64,000 bases of DNA from positions 1-64,000 of the IMG/VR virus record IMGVR_UViG_3300050343_000199; one strand, written 5' to 3'. A model generated the notes under the pieces. It searched no databases. It worked only from the letters and a program-made list of their open reading frames with translations, and was not told the origin of the DNA. This document shows positions 1 through 6,879 of the stretch, piece by piece. The translations under genes and the position numbers were made by a program. Position 1 is the first letter of the stretch; the number at the start of each line of letters is the position of its first letter. The DNA comes from a virus.

Positions 1-1403
1 CCCATGGATCCACCCATAAGAATGAAGTTAGTTTCAGTTGCTTCTGTATCTGCAAACAGATCCATAGCAGCATTTACTTCTCCAGGAGTATATGAGTAAT
101 CATCAACTCCTCCGGATAATGTAGATTCATTTAATGCTGCAAGAAGAAACTTATCGCCGGTTGTCATTGCGGTTGATGCTTGTCCGAATGCTTCTCCACC
201 GCCTGCCGTTGTTGGTTCTACAAGACCGGTTAGTGCTCCACTTGTGTAGATAAATTCCGATTGTAAATTAACGATATCTTTGAAATACAAAGAAGAACCT
301 TCTGCACTCTTGGCATCAGTCATCTTGGAAAGATATGTAATTCTTTCTAGTACAGTTGATGCAGCACCGGAAACATCACCAGTGGTGTCAATAACTGCAA
401 TATGAATTTCGTCATATGAAATTCCTCTAGAAGATGCATATACAGAAGTACCAGGACGAGGACCAATTGCACCAAGAGTTAATTCAGTTCCTGCAATTTT
501 AGTATTGGTATACCAATCTTTAACTGAAGAAATTGCAATGTTATCATTTGATACTGTACCAATAGTAACAGAAAGATCTGCACTTGCACCAGTTCCAAGA
601 TCTGCTGCTGGTACTGTAACAACATCGCCTTGTGTATATCCAGTACCACCTGCTTGAACTGTAACTGAAGTAACAGCTCCGTTGACATCAATGATAGCTT
701 GTACTTGTAACCCAGATCCTGTACCACCAGATGGTGAAGATGTGTGGGAACCATTCTGAGAACCAACGCCAGTATATGCAGCAAATGTAACTGCTGATAC
801 AATACCATCTCCGGGTTCATCAAATACATCAGATGATGTAATAAGTGAACCGGGGTTCTCTAGGATAACTGCTAATTCATTCGTTGCACTATCAAAAGAA
901 TAAATTCTGCCTGCTTTACCACCTACAGTTGTAAATGCAGTGTTTGCTGTTGTAGTTGCAGGAGCAGATGCTAGTGTTAGAATCTGATCTGCACCACGGT
1001 CAACTGCAACAACCTTAAGTGAGTTACCCCACGATCCTGCTGTTCTTGCTACGAATGCTTCTGCACCACCAACACCAGATTGATAATCTGATTCGTTTCT
1101 TACTAAAACTGCTGTGCCATCTGATGTTGCATTAAGAACACTGGTTTCTGCACGAACTACCGCTAATCTACCACCGTATCCTAGAAACTCAGACGCAACG
1201 AGCCAGTCTTCTGCATTTGATTCCGAAGGAGTACCAAAGGTTGCTACCAAATCTTTCAATGAAGAGATGGGAGTAACTTCTCCGATGGGTCCTTTTTGGA
1301 ATGATGATGCTAAAGCTGCTGTTAGAGTTGAGCTGCCTACAATGGTAACATTAGTAAGGTCGCGTTCTCTTAAAATAACACCAGGCGAGACTTGACTTGC
1401 CAT
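1..1403 (-). CDS. 18: Tail sheath protein gp18 (3' end outside window)
   Basis: Contractile tail sheath subunit of a T4-like myovirus, which polymerises around the tail tube and contracts on infection. The frame opens with ATG at 1403 (MASQVSPGVILRERDLTNVT), the typical gp18 N-terminus, and stays open to the left edge, so about 467 N-terminal residues are present and the C-terminal domain is missing. At about residues 228-265 it carries a glycine-rich segment with VTVQAGGTGY, an insertion-like motif that recurs in several other virion proteins here. It follows the terminase and a small zinc-finger gene, the gp17-gp18 order of T4-like phages, and has its own late promoter core 38 bases upstream. 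Identity is secure from sequence and synteny; the insertion is probably a surface decoration (inference). Confidence 0.93.
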   Translation of the reverse strand, partial: MASQVSPGVILRERDLTNVTIVGSSTLTAALASSFQKGPIGEVTPISSLKDLVATFGTPSESNAEDWLVASEFLGYGGRLAVVRAETSVLNATSDGTAVLVRNESDYQSGVGGAEAFVARTAGSWGNSLKVVAVDRGADQILTLASAPATTTANTAFTTVGGKAGRIYSFDSATNELAVILENPGSLITSSDVFDEPGDGIVSAVTFAAYTGVGSQNGSHTSSPSGGTGSGLQVQAIIDVNGAVTSVTVQAGGTGYTQGDVVTVPAADLGTGASADLSVTIGTVSNDNIAISSVKDWYTNTKIAGTELTLGAIGPRPGTSVYASSRGISYDEIHIAVIDTTGDVSGAASTVLERITYLSKMTDAKSAEGSSLYFKDIVNLQSEFIYTSGALTGLVEPTTAGGGEAFGQASTAMTTGDKFLLAALNESTLSGGVDDYSYTPGEVNAAMDLFADTEATETNFILMGGSM

Positions 1404-1440
1404 CTTTTATCTCCTTAGAAATTCCGATTTTACCTGAAAT

Positions 1441-1447
1441 TATTTAT
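1441..1447 (-). promoter_or_regulatory. T4-type late promoter core before gp18
   Basis: Minus strand reads ATAAATA with the sheath start 38 bases downstream, in a non-coding gap (1404-1488). This matches the T4-family late promoter -10 element; no -35 element is expected. Confidence 0.7.
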
Positions 1448-1488
1448 CTAAACCAGGTTCTTCAGAGGGGAAACCATGCATGAACTTA

Positions 1489-1710
1489 TTACCAGTCTGG
1501 ATACTCCCACCTGTTACTATCTATTTTTCTTGTTTTTAATACTCTAATCTTAGTGCAGTCTTTACATTCGTATGAATATGCTGACGGGGTAGTTCTATTT
1601 TTTCTAGTTTTATAGAAATCATTAATCAATTCTTTAGTTACACCACACGACCTACATTTCCTTTCTGTAAATATCAGATGGTCTAGGGAGAATTGATCTT
1701 CTATATTCAT
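1489..1710 (-). CDS. Small zinc-finger protein
   Basis: A 73-residue protein whose ATG (1710) overlaps the terminase TGA by one base (TGATG), so it is probably translated by coupling; a longer reading from 1761 would intrude into gp17 and is less likely. It contains two Cys pairs, CRSCG and CKDC, about 30 residues apart, suggesting a treble-clef or zinc-ribbon fold of the kind found beside HNH endonucleases and as free-standing small proteins in cyanophages. No HNH catalytic histidines are visible, so nuclease activity is not claimed. Its place between gp17 and gp18 is compatible with a DNA-binding accessory role in late infection, but this is inference. Confidence 0.75.
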   Translation of the reverse strand: MNIEDQFSLDHLIFTERKCRSCGVTKELINDFYKTRKNRTTPSAYSYECKDCTKIRVLKTRKIDSNRWEYPDW

Positions 1711-3362
1711 CAGTAGTTCCACATGTATCCAACTTCTTCCTGTGTCGTTCCATACTGCCAAACGGTTCCGTCTTCGTCCACGAAGGTATCATCACCCAAA
1801 CCGTCATCAATAAACCCAAAAGGAGCCATGTCTTGGTCAATTTGATTTCTTTGTTCATCATAAATTCTTCTCCTAACATCTTGATCTGTCATTTCTTTGA
1901 AGTATTCTTGCATGACTAACCACGCAAACAAAACCATACACATAACAAGGTCATCATGATATCCCTCGTCTGCTTCCCACGCCTGTTTCTTCTGTACGAA
2001 CGTAGTAAGTTCTTGGAAGATCTGGAAGTCATTAAACAATAACTTATCTTCTTCAATAATTGCTTTGAGATTAGAGCAACCGATCTTCTTCACGGTTACA
2101 CTCATCTTAACACCTAGTTGAGTTTTGTTTCCTGAAAATCCTTGCCCCACGACTTGACCTGCTCTACCACGCATCGCACACATAAGTACGTTAGGATATT
2201 CAAGATCATAATTGAGAGTAGAAGCAATACCATCTCCAATATCATTTACTTCTACTAGAACATATGGATTATTATATTCTTTGCAAACTTGAAAAATTAC
2301 TGAGGGAAACAGTATAGGTTTAATCTCATTATTTCTGTACTTCGCAACGATCTGATACGGCATCGTGGTGATATCAAACACGAGGAAAGCACTGTAGTCA
2401 CCACCAATTCCTCTGGCAACATCAACAGTAATAATGTATTCGTGATCTTTTTCTGCTCTCGTATAAACATCAAGTCCTGCATTGCTTGCAATAGGATCGT
2501 GGAATGGTATAGTTTGTAATTTTGATGGACTGATTAAAGTATCAGCAGATCCAAGGAAGTCGCACTCAAACTCTTGCGCGAACTGTCTTGGAGATGTGTT
2601 CTTAATTGTCTCTTCTTTCCACTTAGCATCTCTGCCAGGTACTTGAGACCAGTGGACTTCGTTTGTAGTGTAATCATTTCTACCCCTACTAGCATCCTCC
2701 CACATCTTGTAGAAATGATTCATGCCGTTAGGCGTTGAGATAATAATTACTTTCGTTGATTTACCAGAAGTAATAGTAGGATAAACAGAGGCAAAGAATT
2801 GCTCCGCAACATGGTTTGGAACGAATGCGAATTCGTCAAGGAAGAGGATGTTAAACGACATGCCTCGGACAGCACTTGCAGATGTAGAAGCTGCCAATAT
2901 CTTACTGCCATTCTCTAACTCTACGTTACCTTTATTCCATACAAGAATACCATGCTGCATCCACTTAGGCAAGTTCTCATATGCAAGTTGTAATCTTCCT
3001 AGAAGTTCCCTAGCGGTAGATGCCTTGTTCGCAAGAATACCAATATTGACACTATCAAAAAAGATTGCATAGTAAAGAAGATAAGCGACAACAGTAGTAG
3101 ACTTCCCTGTTTGTCTTGGGAGTTTTGCGATGTTGAATCTGTTTTCATGAAAATCATTCAAAATTTTCTTTTGAAAATCATACATCTTGAAAGGTATCAA
3201 ACCCTCATCAAGAGAAATGATTTTAATGTAATTCATTGCAAAATAAATAGGATCATTTTTACATCTGATCCATTCATCAATTTGTTTTTTTGTAAAACTG
3301 ATTGGGGTCCCTGCCTTTTTTAGGTTAGGATTACCCAAATATACATCATTACTAGTTGCCAA
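1710..3362 (-). CDS. 17: Terminase large subunit gp17
   Basis: ATP-driven DNA packaging motor and headful nuclease, acting at the prohead portal. The ATPase domain shows Walker A PRQTGKST (residues 82-89), Walker B LFLDE (173-177) and a coupling motif STPNG (209-213). The nuclease domain shows TVDVARG (D314), VEVND (E371) and YHDDLVM (D470/D471), the acidic triad expected of an RNase H-like resolvase fold. At 550 residues it is near the usual cyanophage size. The only plausible start is TTG at 3362: an in-frame TAG lies a few codons upstream, the next ATG is at residue 43, and the N-terminus from TTG (YLGNPNLKKA) fits the family. A late promoter lies 25 bases upstream. It is separated from gp16 by an accessory island of about 4.5 kb. 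Confidence 0.96.
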   Translation of the reverse strand: MATSNDVYLGNPNLKKAGTPISFTKKQIDEWIRCKNDPIYFAMNYIKIISLDEGLIPFKMYDFQKKILNDFHENRFNIAKLPRQTGKSTTVVAYLLYYAIFFDSVNIGILANKASTARELLGRLQLAYENLPKWMQHGILVWNKGNVELENGSKILAASTSASAVRGMSFNILFLDEFAFVPNHVAEQFFASVYPTITSGKSTKVIIISTPNGMNHFYKMWEDASRGRNDYTTNEVHWSQVPGRDAKWKEETIKNTSPRQFAQEFECDFLGSADTLISPSKLQTIPFHDPIASNAGLDVYTRAEKDHEYIITVDVARGIGGDYSAFLVFDITTMPYQIVAKYRNNEIKPILFPSVIFQVCKEYNNPYVLVEVNDIGDGIASTLNYDLEYPNVLMCAMRGRAGQVVGQGFSGNKTQLGVKMSVTVKKIGCSNLKAIIEEDKLLFNDFQIFQELTTFVQKKQAWEADEGYHDDLVMCMVLFAWLVMQEYFKEMTDQDVRRRIYDEQRNQIDQDMAPFGFIDDGLGDDTFVDEDGTVWQYGTTQEEVGYMWNY

Positions 3363-3386
3363 AACAAAATACTAGTTCACCACTAC

Positions 3387-3394
3387 TATTTATA
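3387..3394 (-). promoter_or_regulatory. T4-type late promoter core before gp17
   Basis: A perfect TATAAATA on the minus strand, 25 bases before the terminase TTG. Its TAA is also the stop codon of the upstream 99-residue gene (3390-3392). Confidence 0.8.
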
Positions 3395-3689
3395 GGTCTC
3401 CAAATTGATCGCGCATATCTTCTAGCATTCCTTTCTTTGCTGCGATAGCACCTTCAATATAACCAGCACGTCTTTCCCACGTCTGACCACCACCAATTCC
3501 TTTTGATGGGTTGATACATGTATCGTCACCTAGGTTATTGCAAACTAATCCAGCAAGATCTAGTTCACTACTATCATAAGATGCGGCTGTACCACTAAAC
3601 ATATGTTTGCCGTTAATCCAAATAGCACCACATTTAGGACATTCTTTTCTCTCTAGTTTGAGATCCGACAGTTCCTTATCGTTGGTCAT
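3390..3689 (-). CDS. Conserved-type hypothetical protein with CxxC zinc knuckle
   Basis: A 99-residue protein that I cannot assign to a named family. It begins with a charged stretch, then has CPKCG (residues 17-21) followed by IWINGKHMF, and two further cysteines at about residues 50 and 57 (VCNN, DTCINP), enough for a zinc ribbon. The C-terminus (QTWERRAGYIEGAIAAKKG) looks helical and amphipathic. Its ATG overlaps the end of the preceding membrane-protein gene by 14 bases, so the two are probably translated together. It ends inside the gp17 late promoter. The overlap and clear protein-like composition support a real gene; function is unknown. Confidence 0.75.
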   Translation of the reverse strand: MTNDKELSDLKLERKECPKCGAIWINGKHMFSGTAASYDSSELDLAGLVCNNLGDDTCINPSKGIGGGQTWERRAGYIEGAIAAKKGMLEDMRDQFGDL

Positions 3690-3897
3690 CTTTTAATTCC
3701 TTTATAAGTTTGTTGTAATCAGGTAGATCCTTTATGAGTTGTTGTTCTAATTTACGCCTCATCATAAACATTCTAAATTTAACCCATTGATATCTAATTA
3801 CTAGATCAATGTACGCGAATAGACGCACCGTTTCTTCCATACCTGCATACGTTACAAGTAGAATAAAACAAGTGATTAATACATAGAGTCCGAGCAT
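3676..3897 (-). CDS. Small single-span membrane protein
   Basis: A 73-residue protein with an N-terminal hydrophobic segment (about residues 2-18, LGLYVLITCFILLVTYAG) and a strongly basic, helical C-terminal half (RMFMMRRKLEQQL). This suggests an inner-membrane anchor with a cytoplasmic tail. No family recognised. It is followed with a 14-base overlap by the zinc-knuckle gene and preceded by an 80-base gap that contains a possible TATAAT. Confidence 0.65.
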   Translation of the reverse strand: MLGLYVLITCFILLVTYAGMEETVRLFAYIDLVIRYQWVKFRMFMMRRKLEQQLIKDLPDYNKLIKELKDDQR

Positions 3898-3920
3898 TGT
3901 GTTACACTACGCTACAAAGT

Positions 3921-3926
3921 ATTATA
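3921..3926 (-). promoter_or_regulatory. Possible sigma70-type -10 element
   Basis: TATAAT on the minus strand in the only sizeable gap of this part of the island (3898-3977), about 24 bases before the ATG at 3897. A TTTACA lies upstream but with about 21 bases of spacing, longer than the usual 17, so this is weak. If real it would let the two small genes be expressed before late transcription. Confidence 0.3.
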
Positions 3927-3977
3927 GGACTATGTAGGTAAAAATCGTGTAAAGAATACTAACAATTTGTGTATTGT

Positions 3978-4178
3978 CTACATTTCCGTAAAATTGTATT
4001 CTGCCATCATAGCAAACATTCTCTTCTTCATTATATCCAGAAGAACTTGTTCTTCAGCAGGACGTGCAGGGGATCCTGGCCACATCTTAATTGAATAATC
4101 ATAGTGATCATACAGACATCGGACTTCATCTATTCCTAATGTCATGGTACAATGCCATTCATTTTCTTGAGGGTTCAT
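3978..4178 (-). CDS. Hypothetical protein, 66 residues
   Basis: A small soluble protein, mixed alpha/beta in appearance, with an LGIDEVRCLYDHYDYSIKMW segment and a helical C-terminal half (EEQVLLDIMKKRMFAMMAEY). I recognise no domain. The start ATG at 4178 overlaps the stop of a doubtful frame (4175-4360) in an ATGA arrangement, which is typical of the tightly packed genes around it. Codon use looks coding and no competing frame covers it. Confidence 0.65.
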   Translation of the reverse strand: MNPQENEWHCTMTLGIDEVRCLYDHYDYSIKMWPGSPARPAEEQVLLDIMKKRMFAMMAEYNFTEM

Positions 4179-4360
4179 TTGTTTACGTTACAGGTTAGTT
4201 CGCAATTTTCTCCTTCAAATTCTGAATTAGGGATAAAAGGTGAGGATCCACACACAGCACTTCTACACCATCGTGCCCCGTGCTCTTCTGATTTCTCTGA
4301 GTGCTTCAAGGTCCATGTTTTTTGTTCCTCCGTCATATGCATGAGCGTAACCCTCCTCAA
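4175..4360 (-). CDS. Doubtful small frame overlapping the nuclease 3' end
   Basis: An open frame of up to 61 residues, with alternative starts at MHMTEEQ or MTEEQ, rich in Cys near its end. About 98 bases overlap the last part of the thermonuclease-like gene, which is more than other overlaps here. In its favour, its stop forms an ATGA junction with the next gene and it fills an otherwise empty 80-base gap. I list it as possible only. Confidence 0.3.
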   Translation of the reverse strand: MRRVTLMHMTEEQKTWTLKHSEKSEEHGARWCRSAVCGSSPFIPNSEFEGENCELTCNVNK

Positions 4361-4721
4361 TCATTTGTTCGTTAAGCGACACGTCTCCGTCCCCAATGTA
4401 AAGCCAACCCAGAAGACGCCCGTATTTGCCAGTCCCACCAACAAGTTCAGTCCTAACAGACAACTCATCATCACCAGCCAACGTACCTTCCAGTTTTTCT
4501 TTGAGCCAGTTTGTTGCTTCAATTCCAAGTGCTTTCTCCTCTAGGTTTCTGGTTCTCTTCTCTGGCGTATCAACTCCTGCAACTCTAACTCTTTCTTTCT
4601 TGTATAGATCAAACCCAAGATCAATGGTGACATCAATAGTATCCCCGTCAAGAACACGATTGATCTCCGTCACTCGGAAGTTGTAGCAGCTCTTCCTGCT
4701 TGGGGGTGTCATGGATCCCAT
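4263..4721 (-). CDS. Staphylococcal nuclease-like (TNase) protein
   Basis: A Ca-dependent phosphodiesterase of the thermonuclease (SNase) family. Visible family landmarks are DGDT (residues 25-28), RVAGVDTPE (46-54) and KYGRLLGWLY (99-108). By alignment to the classical enzyme, R46, D51, E54 and R102 correspond to catalytic Arg35, Asp40, Glu43 and Arg87, so the active site looks intact. No clear signal peptide is seen, so it probably acts in the cell; nucleotide salvage from host DNA is an inference. Start is ambiguous between ATG 4721 and ATG 4712 (MTPPSRK). The 5' end overlaps the preceding membrane-protein gene by 74 bases, a large overlap that a later start would only slightly reduce. Confidence 0.88.
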   Translation of the reverse strand: MGSMTPPSRKSCYNFRVTEINRVLDGDTIDVTIDLGFDLYKKERVRVAGVDTPEKRTRNLEEKALGIEATNWLKEKLEGTLAGDDELSVRTELVGGTGKYGRLLGWLYIGDGDVSLNEQMIEEGYAHAYDGGTKNMDLEALREIRRARGTMV

Positions 4722-4854
4722 GGGATTCTCTCTTATCTATTCTTAGTATGTATATGATGCTATAAACTGCCATAACTACCACAATAAATGTCATAATAAT
4801 CACCGACCATACTGGATCAGATGGATTATCTAAAGGACGTAGTAGTAAATTCAT
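4648..4854 (-). CDS. Small single-span membrane protein
   Basis: A 68-residue protein with one hydrophobic segment (about residues 18-37, VIIMTFIVVVMAVYSIIYIL) followed by a basic patch (RIDKRESH) and a polar tail, consistent with an N-out single-pass protein. Its ATG at 4854 forms an ATGA overlap with the stop of the 58-residue gene. The tail overlaps the nuclease gene by 74 bases. Function unknown. Confidence 0.6.
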   Translation of the reverse strand: MNLLLRPLDNPSDPVWSVIIMTFIVVVMAVYSIIYILRIDKRESHGIHDTPKQEELLQLPSDGDQSCS

Positions 4855-5027
4855 AATCTATTTCCACTCCCTGCAGAAGGAATTAATTGATATGCCATCT
4901 TATTTCTCAATTCATTAATACGATCTTTATCATACTGTTGAAAGTTTCCTCTCTTATCAACTTTCTTATAGTAGTGTAATGCGTTTAGGATGATTGTGTA
5001 ATCCTCCATTGTTAATTCAAATTTCAT
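4851..5027 (-). CDS. Small hypothetical protein, 58 residues
   Basis: Encodes a 58-residue protein starting MKFELTMEDYTIILNALHYY, mostly helical and charged (KKVDKRGNFQQYDKDRINEL). Both ends are coupled to neighbours: its ATG lies in an ATGA overlap with the stop of the 27-residue membrane peptide, and its TGA lies in an ATGA overlap with the next membrane-protein start. Such double coupling is hard to obtain by chance and supports a genuine gene. No family recognised. Confidence 0.7.
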   Translation of the reverse strand: MKFELTMEDYTIILNALHYYKKVDKRGNFQQYDKDRINELRNKMAYQLIPSAGSGNRL

Positions 5028-5107
5028 TTTCTATATGGCAATGGCCAAGTAATATGTAAAGTGAAACATAACAGTGAAACAAATCCAAAAACAAATAGAG
5101 CACTCAT
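5024..5107 (-). CDS. 27-residue membrane peptide
   Basis: A micro-gene encoding a hydrophobic peptide (MSALFVFGFVSLLCFTLHIT, then WPLPYRK). The first 20 residues could span a membrane and the Arg-Lys end would face the cytoplasm. The stop overlaps the next ATG (ATGA) and it starts one base after the TAA of the preceding 57-residue gene. Evidence is positional and compositional; role unknown. Confidence 0.5.
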   Translation of the reverse strand: MSALFVFGFVSLLCFTLHITWPLPYRK

Positions 5108-5108
5108 T

Positions 5109-5282
5109 TTATTTCTTCCAAGTTATCCAAGGATCTTTATTGTGTAGACATGAATTTGGATGTGTCCAGTCTTCAAATTCCCAATGTCCTTTATCTAATG
5201 ATATTAGTTGTAGTTTTAAATTTTTATTTTCTTTTTTGAGTGCGTAAATTTCTTCTTTCAATCTTGTAATTTGCCTGTCCAT
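5109..5282 (-). CDS. Small coiled-coil protein, 57 residues
   Basis: Begins MDRQITRLKEEIYALKKENK, a heptad-like coiled coil of about 28 residues, followed by a Trp-rich tail (HWEFEDW, PWITWKK). The coil suggests oligomerisation. It overlaps the 3' end of the upstream 67-residue gene by 25 bases and is followed one base later by the membrane peptide. It was missed by a simple length cut-off but reads as a clean coding frame. No family recognised. Confidence 0.65.
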   Translation of the reverse strand: MDRQITRLKEEIYALKKENKNLKLQLISLDKGHWEFEDWTHPNSCLHNKDPWITWKK

Positions 5283-5461
5283 ATATCCCTAAAATAAAAG
5301 TCAACTTTAGTGAGCCCTGTTAAGGGTGGAGTCTCACCTCCCTCAGCCCACTCCATACAAAACCTATGTATTTGATCACATGAATTGACATGACGAACAC
5401 CATATATTCTTGCGAACGATGACATAGCAAAATTATATTTTGATTTAATATGTGGTTTCAT
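5258..5461 (-). CDS. Hypothetical protein, 67 residues
   Basis: A small soluble protein with two cysteines (NSCDQ, RFCMEW) and a Tyr/Phe-rich C-terminal half (VDFYFRDIW). Start ATG at 5461 overlaps the end of the 73-residue gene by 17 bases; its end overlaps the coiled-coil gene by 25 bases. It is part of a chain of overlapping small genes downstream of the dehydrogenase fragment. No domain recognised. Confidence 0.6.
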   Translation of the reverse strand: MKPHIKSKYNFAMSSFARIYGVRHVNSCDQIHRFCMEWAEGGETPPLTGLTKVDFYFRDIWTGKLQD

Positions 5462-5666
5462 ATTGTTGAATTAATCTTTGGGTTTGTTTTCTATCAGACC
5501 CACAAGGAGCATTCCTTAGACACATAAGAATTAATTCGTCATCACTGATAGAGGGTTTAATTGTAAACCCCCACTTATCAACTTCACCTTCTACAGGTGC
5601 TTCAACGTAATCAAATTCGTGTGGCATTACCTGGTGATAGCGATTGGAAAATTTTAGAACATACAT
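5445..5666 (-). CDS. Hypothetical protein, 73 residues
   Basis: Begins MYVLKFSNRYHQVMPHEFDY and has an acidic middle (EAPVEGEVDKWG) and a helical C-terminus. Its first 56 bases overlap, in another frame, the last codons of the dehydrogenase fragment, suggesting that deletion or recombination joined this gene to the truncated one. I recognise no family. Confidence 0.6.
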   Translation of the reverse strand: MYVLKFSNRYHQVMPHEFDYVEAPVEGEVDKWGFTIKPSISDDELILMCLRNAPCGSDRKQTQRLIQQYETTY

Positions 5667-6087
5667 TTACAGCATGGGTTGCTCCATATACTCCAGAGAA
5701 GATATATGAAATACCTAACTTACTACAATACTTTTGAAGTTCCTGACATTTTGAAATGTCACTAGTGCTGTAATCAATAACAATATCACCCTCCTCAAGT
5801 AATGGTAGCAACTCATCTAGAGTGTCTTCTGCCTTTTGCTCTGGACATGTCATCTGAAAAATACCAGGAATTTTTCCTGCACTAGTAAACTTATTCCCAT
5901 CAGATTTAACTGCTCGGACAAGATACTCTATTGAAGTTACACATCCACTAAGGTGTCCTGCTTCATATTGTCCACAGGCATTCTCATAGTTAGTACTACT
6001 GTAACCCCAGACTTCAATACCCTTAGCAAGCATACGGCGAGCCATACCTTCACCAGTACGACCTAACCCAATCATTCCAATTTTCAT
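5611..6087 (-). pseudogene. gnd: 6-phosphogluconate dehydrogenase, N-terminal fragment
   Basis: Encodes 158 residues resembling the NAD(P)-binding domain of 6-phosphogluconate dehydrogenase, the decarboxylating step of the oxidative pentose phosphate pathway that some cyanophages carry. The N-terminus MKIGMIGLGRTGEGMARRML holds a Rossmann GxGxxG (G7, G9, G12), and an IVIDYSTSD segment follows at about residue 108. The frame stops soon after a degenerate version (SGVYGA) of the family's SGG-containing motif. Cyanophage and bacterial enzymes are about 300 residues or longer; the catalytic lysine and the whole C-terminal helical domain are absent, so dehydrogenase activity is not expected. It may be a decaying remnant, or a retained single-domain NADP-binding protein. 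The lack of internal stops suggests recent truncation or selection on the remnant. Confidence 0.7.
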
Positions 6088-6096
6088 TTAATTAAC

Positions 6097-6420
6097 TCAA
6101 TTTACATGTACAACGCCGGTCATACCAGCGCCTTGATGAGGACCACAGAAGAAATTATAGTCCCCTGCGTCAGCAAATACAACGTCTTGTGATTCTCCTG
6201 GAGCAAACAGTAATGCTTCTCTAGACAGGTCAGGACGTGCCTCAACAATAATATTATGGGGAGGTAATGATTCATTGATAAAATGAACCGTATCACCTGC
6301 AGAGATTGTGATCTCATTCGGTGAGAATGCTAGGTTACCATTAGCACCCATTGATACATCAACTGCCCATACAGGAGCAGCAATAAAAAGAGTAAAAAGA
6401 AAACTAATAATAAATTTCAT
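6097..6420 (-). CDS. petE: Plastocyanin
   Basis: Soluble type-1 copper protein that carries electrons from cytochrome b6f to photosystem I in the thylakoid lumen; in cyanophages it is an auxiliary photosynthesis gene. A signal peptide (residues 1-19, ending PVWA) would direct export. The copper ligands are H55 (in PPHNI), C92, H95 and M100 (CGPHQGAGM, the C-x2-H-x4-M loop of plastocyanins). At 107 residues, about 88 mature, it is close to full size and looks functional. It lies 10 bases upstream of the dehydrogenase fragment and just downstream of a small membrane-protein gene, within the gp16-gp17 island. This is the strongest evidence for a cyanobacterial host. Confidence 0.95.
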   Translation of the reverse strand: MKFIISFLFTLFIAAPVWAVDVSMGANGNLAFSPNEITISAGDTVHFINESLPPHNIIVEARPDLSREALLFAPGESQDVVFADAGDYNFFCGPHQGAGMTGVVHVN

Positions 6421-6425
6421 AATTG

Positions 6426-6617
6426 TTATAAACTAATTTTTAACCAAGGTAATAGTGGAGGAATAATTCCTATGAGCCTGAGGAGACCTTCAGCAAATAA
6501 AGCGAGAACAACCCAACCCACACACATAGAAATAAGTCCAGCATTCCGGTTGTGTTTACGAATTGCATCATCAATCATCTCCTGACACTCTTGTTTAGTT
6601 ACGTAATCTTTGGGCAT
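6426..6617 (-). CDS. Small membrane protein, 63 residues
   Basis: A charged, helical N-terminal half (VTKQECQEMIDDAIRKHNRN) is followed by a hydrophobic stretch (about residues 27-58, LISMCVGWVVLALFAEGLL and IGIIPPLLPWL) able to cross the membrane once or form a hairpin. It ends five bases before the plastocyanin ATG, so the two are likely co-transcribed. No family recognised; a functional link to plastocyanin is only positional. Confidence 0.65.
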   Translation of the reverse strand: MPKDYVTKQECQEMIDDAIRKHNRNAGLISMCVGWVVLALFAEGLLRLIGIIPPLLPWLKISL

Positions 6618-6668
6618 TATGTAACTCCACTATCTATAATATGTGTGCGTGATTATACTAACCATTTG

Positions 6669-6845
6669 TTATGAGTTCGTGACTTCACAGATTTGATCTG
6701 GACAGTACTCCTCTTTATAGTAATGTATTTTTTCAATTAAATTTTCATATTGATCCCACATGTATTCCGAACCAGTTTGTTCTTGGTACATTTTACATGC
6801 TTTTTCTAAACGGTAAATGTCGCAGGCATTTAGTCTCATCGTCAT
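6669..6845 (-). CDS. Small hypothetical protein, 58 residues
   Basis: Reads MTMRLNACDIYRLEKACKMY and continues with a Tyr/Glu-rich helical stretch (EYMWDQYENLIEKIHYYKEE), ending in CPDQICEVTNS. Four cysteines (C8, C17, C48, C52) could bind a metal or form disulfides. It fills most of the gap between 6617 and 6880 and is too short for many gene finders. No family recognised. Confidence 0.6.
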   Translation of the reverse strand: MTMRLNACDIYRLEKACKMYQEQTGSEYMWDQYENLIEKIHYYKEEYCPDQICEVTNS

Positions 6846-6879
6846 AACACAAGTTATACAAATAATTATAGTAATTTAC

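Noticed and set aside
1404-1488. Short frame of 13 codons (MHGFPSEEPGLDK) between the zinc-finger gene and gp18
   Set aside because: Too short and overlaps the late promoter; treated as leader sequence.
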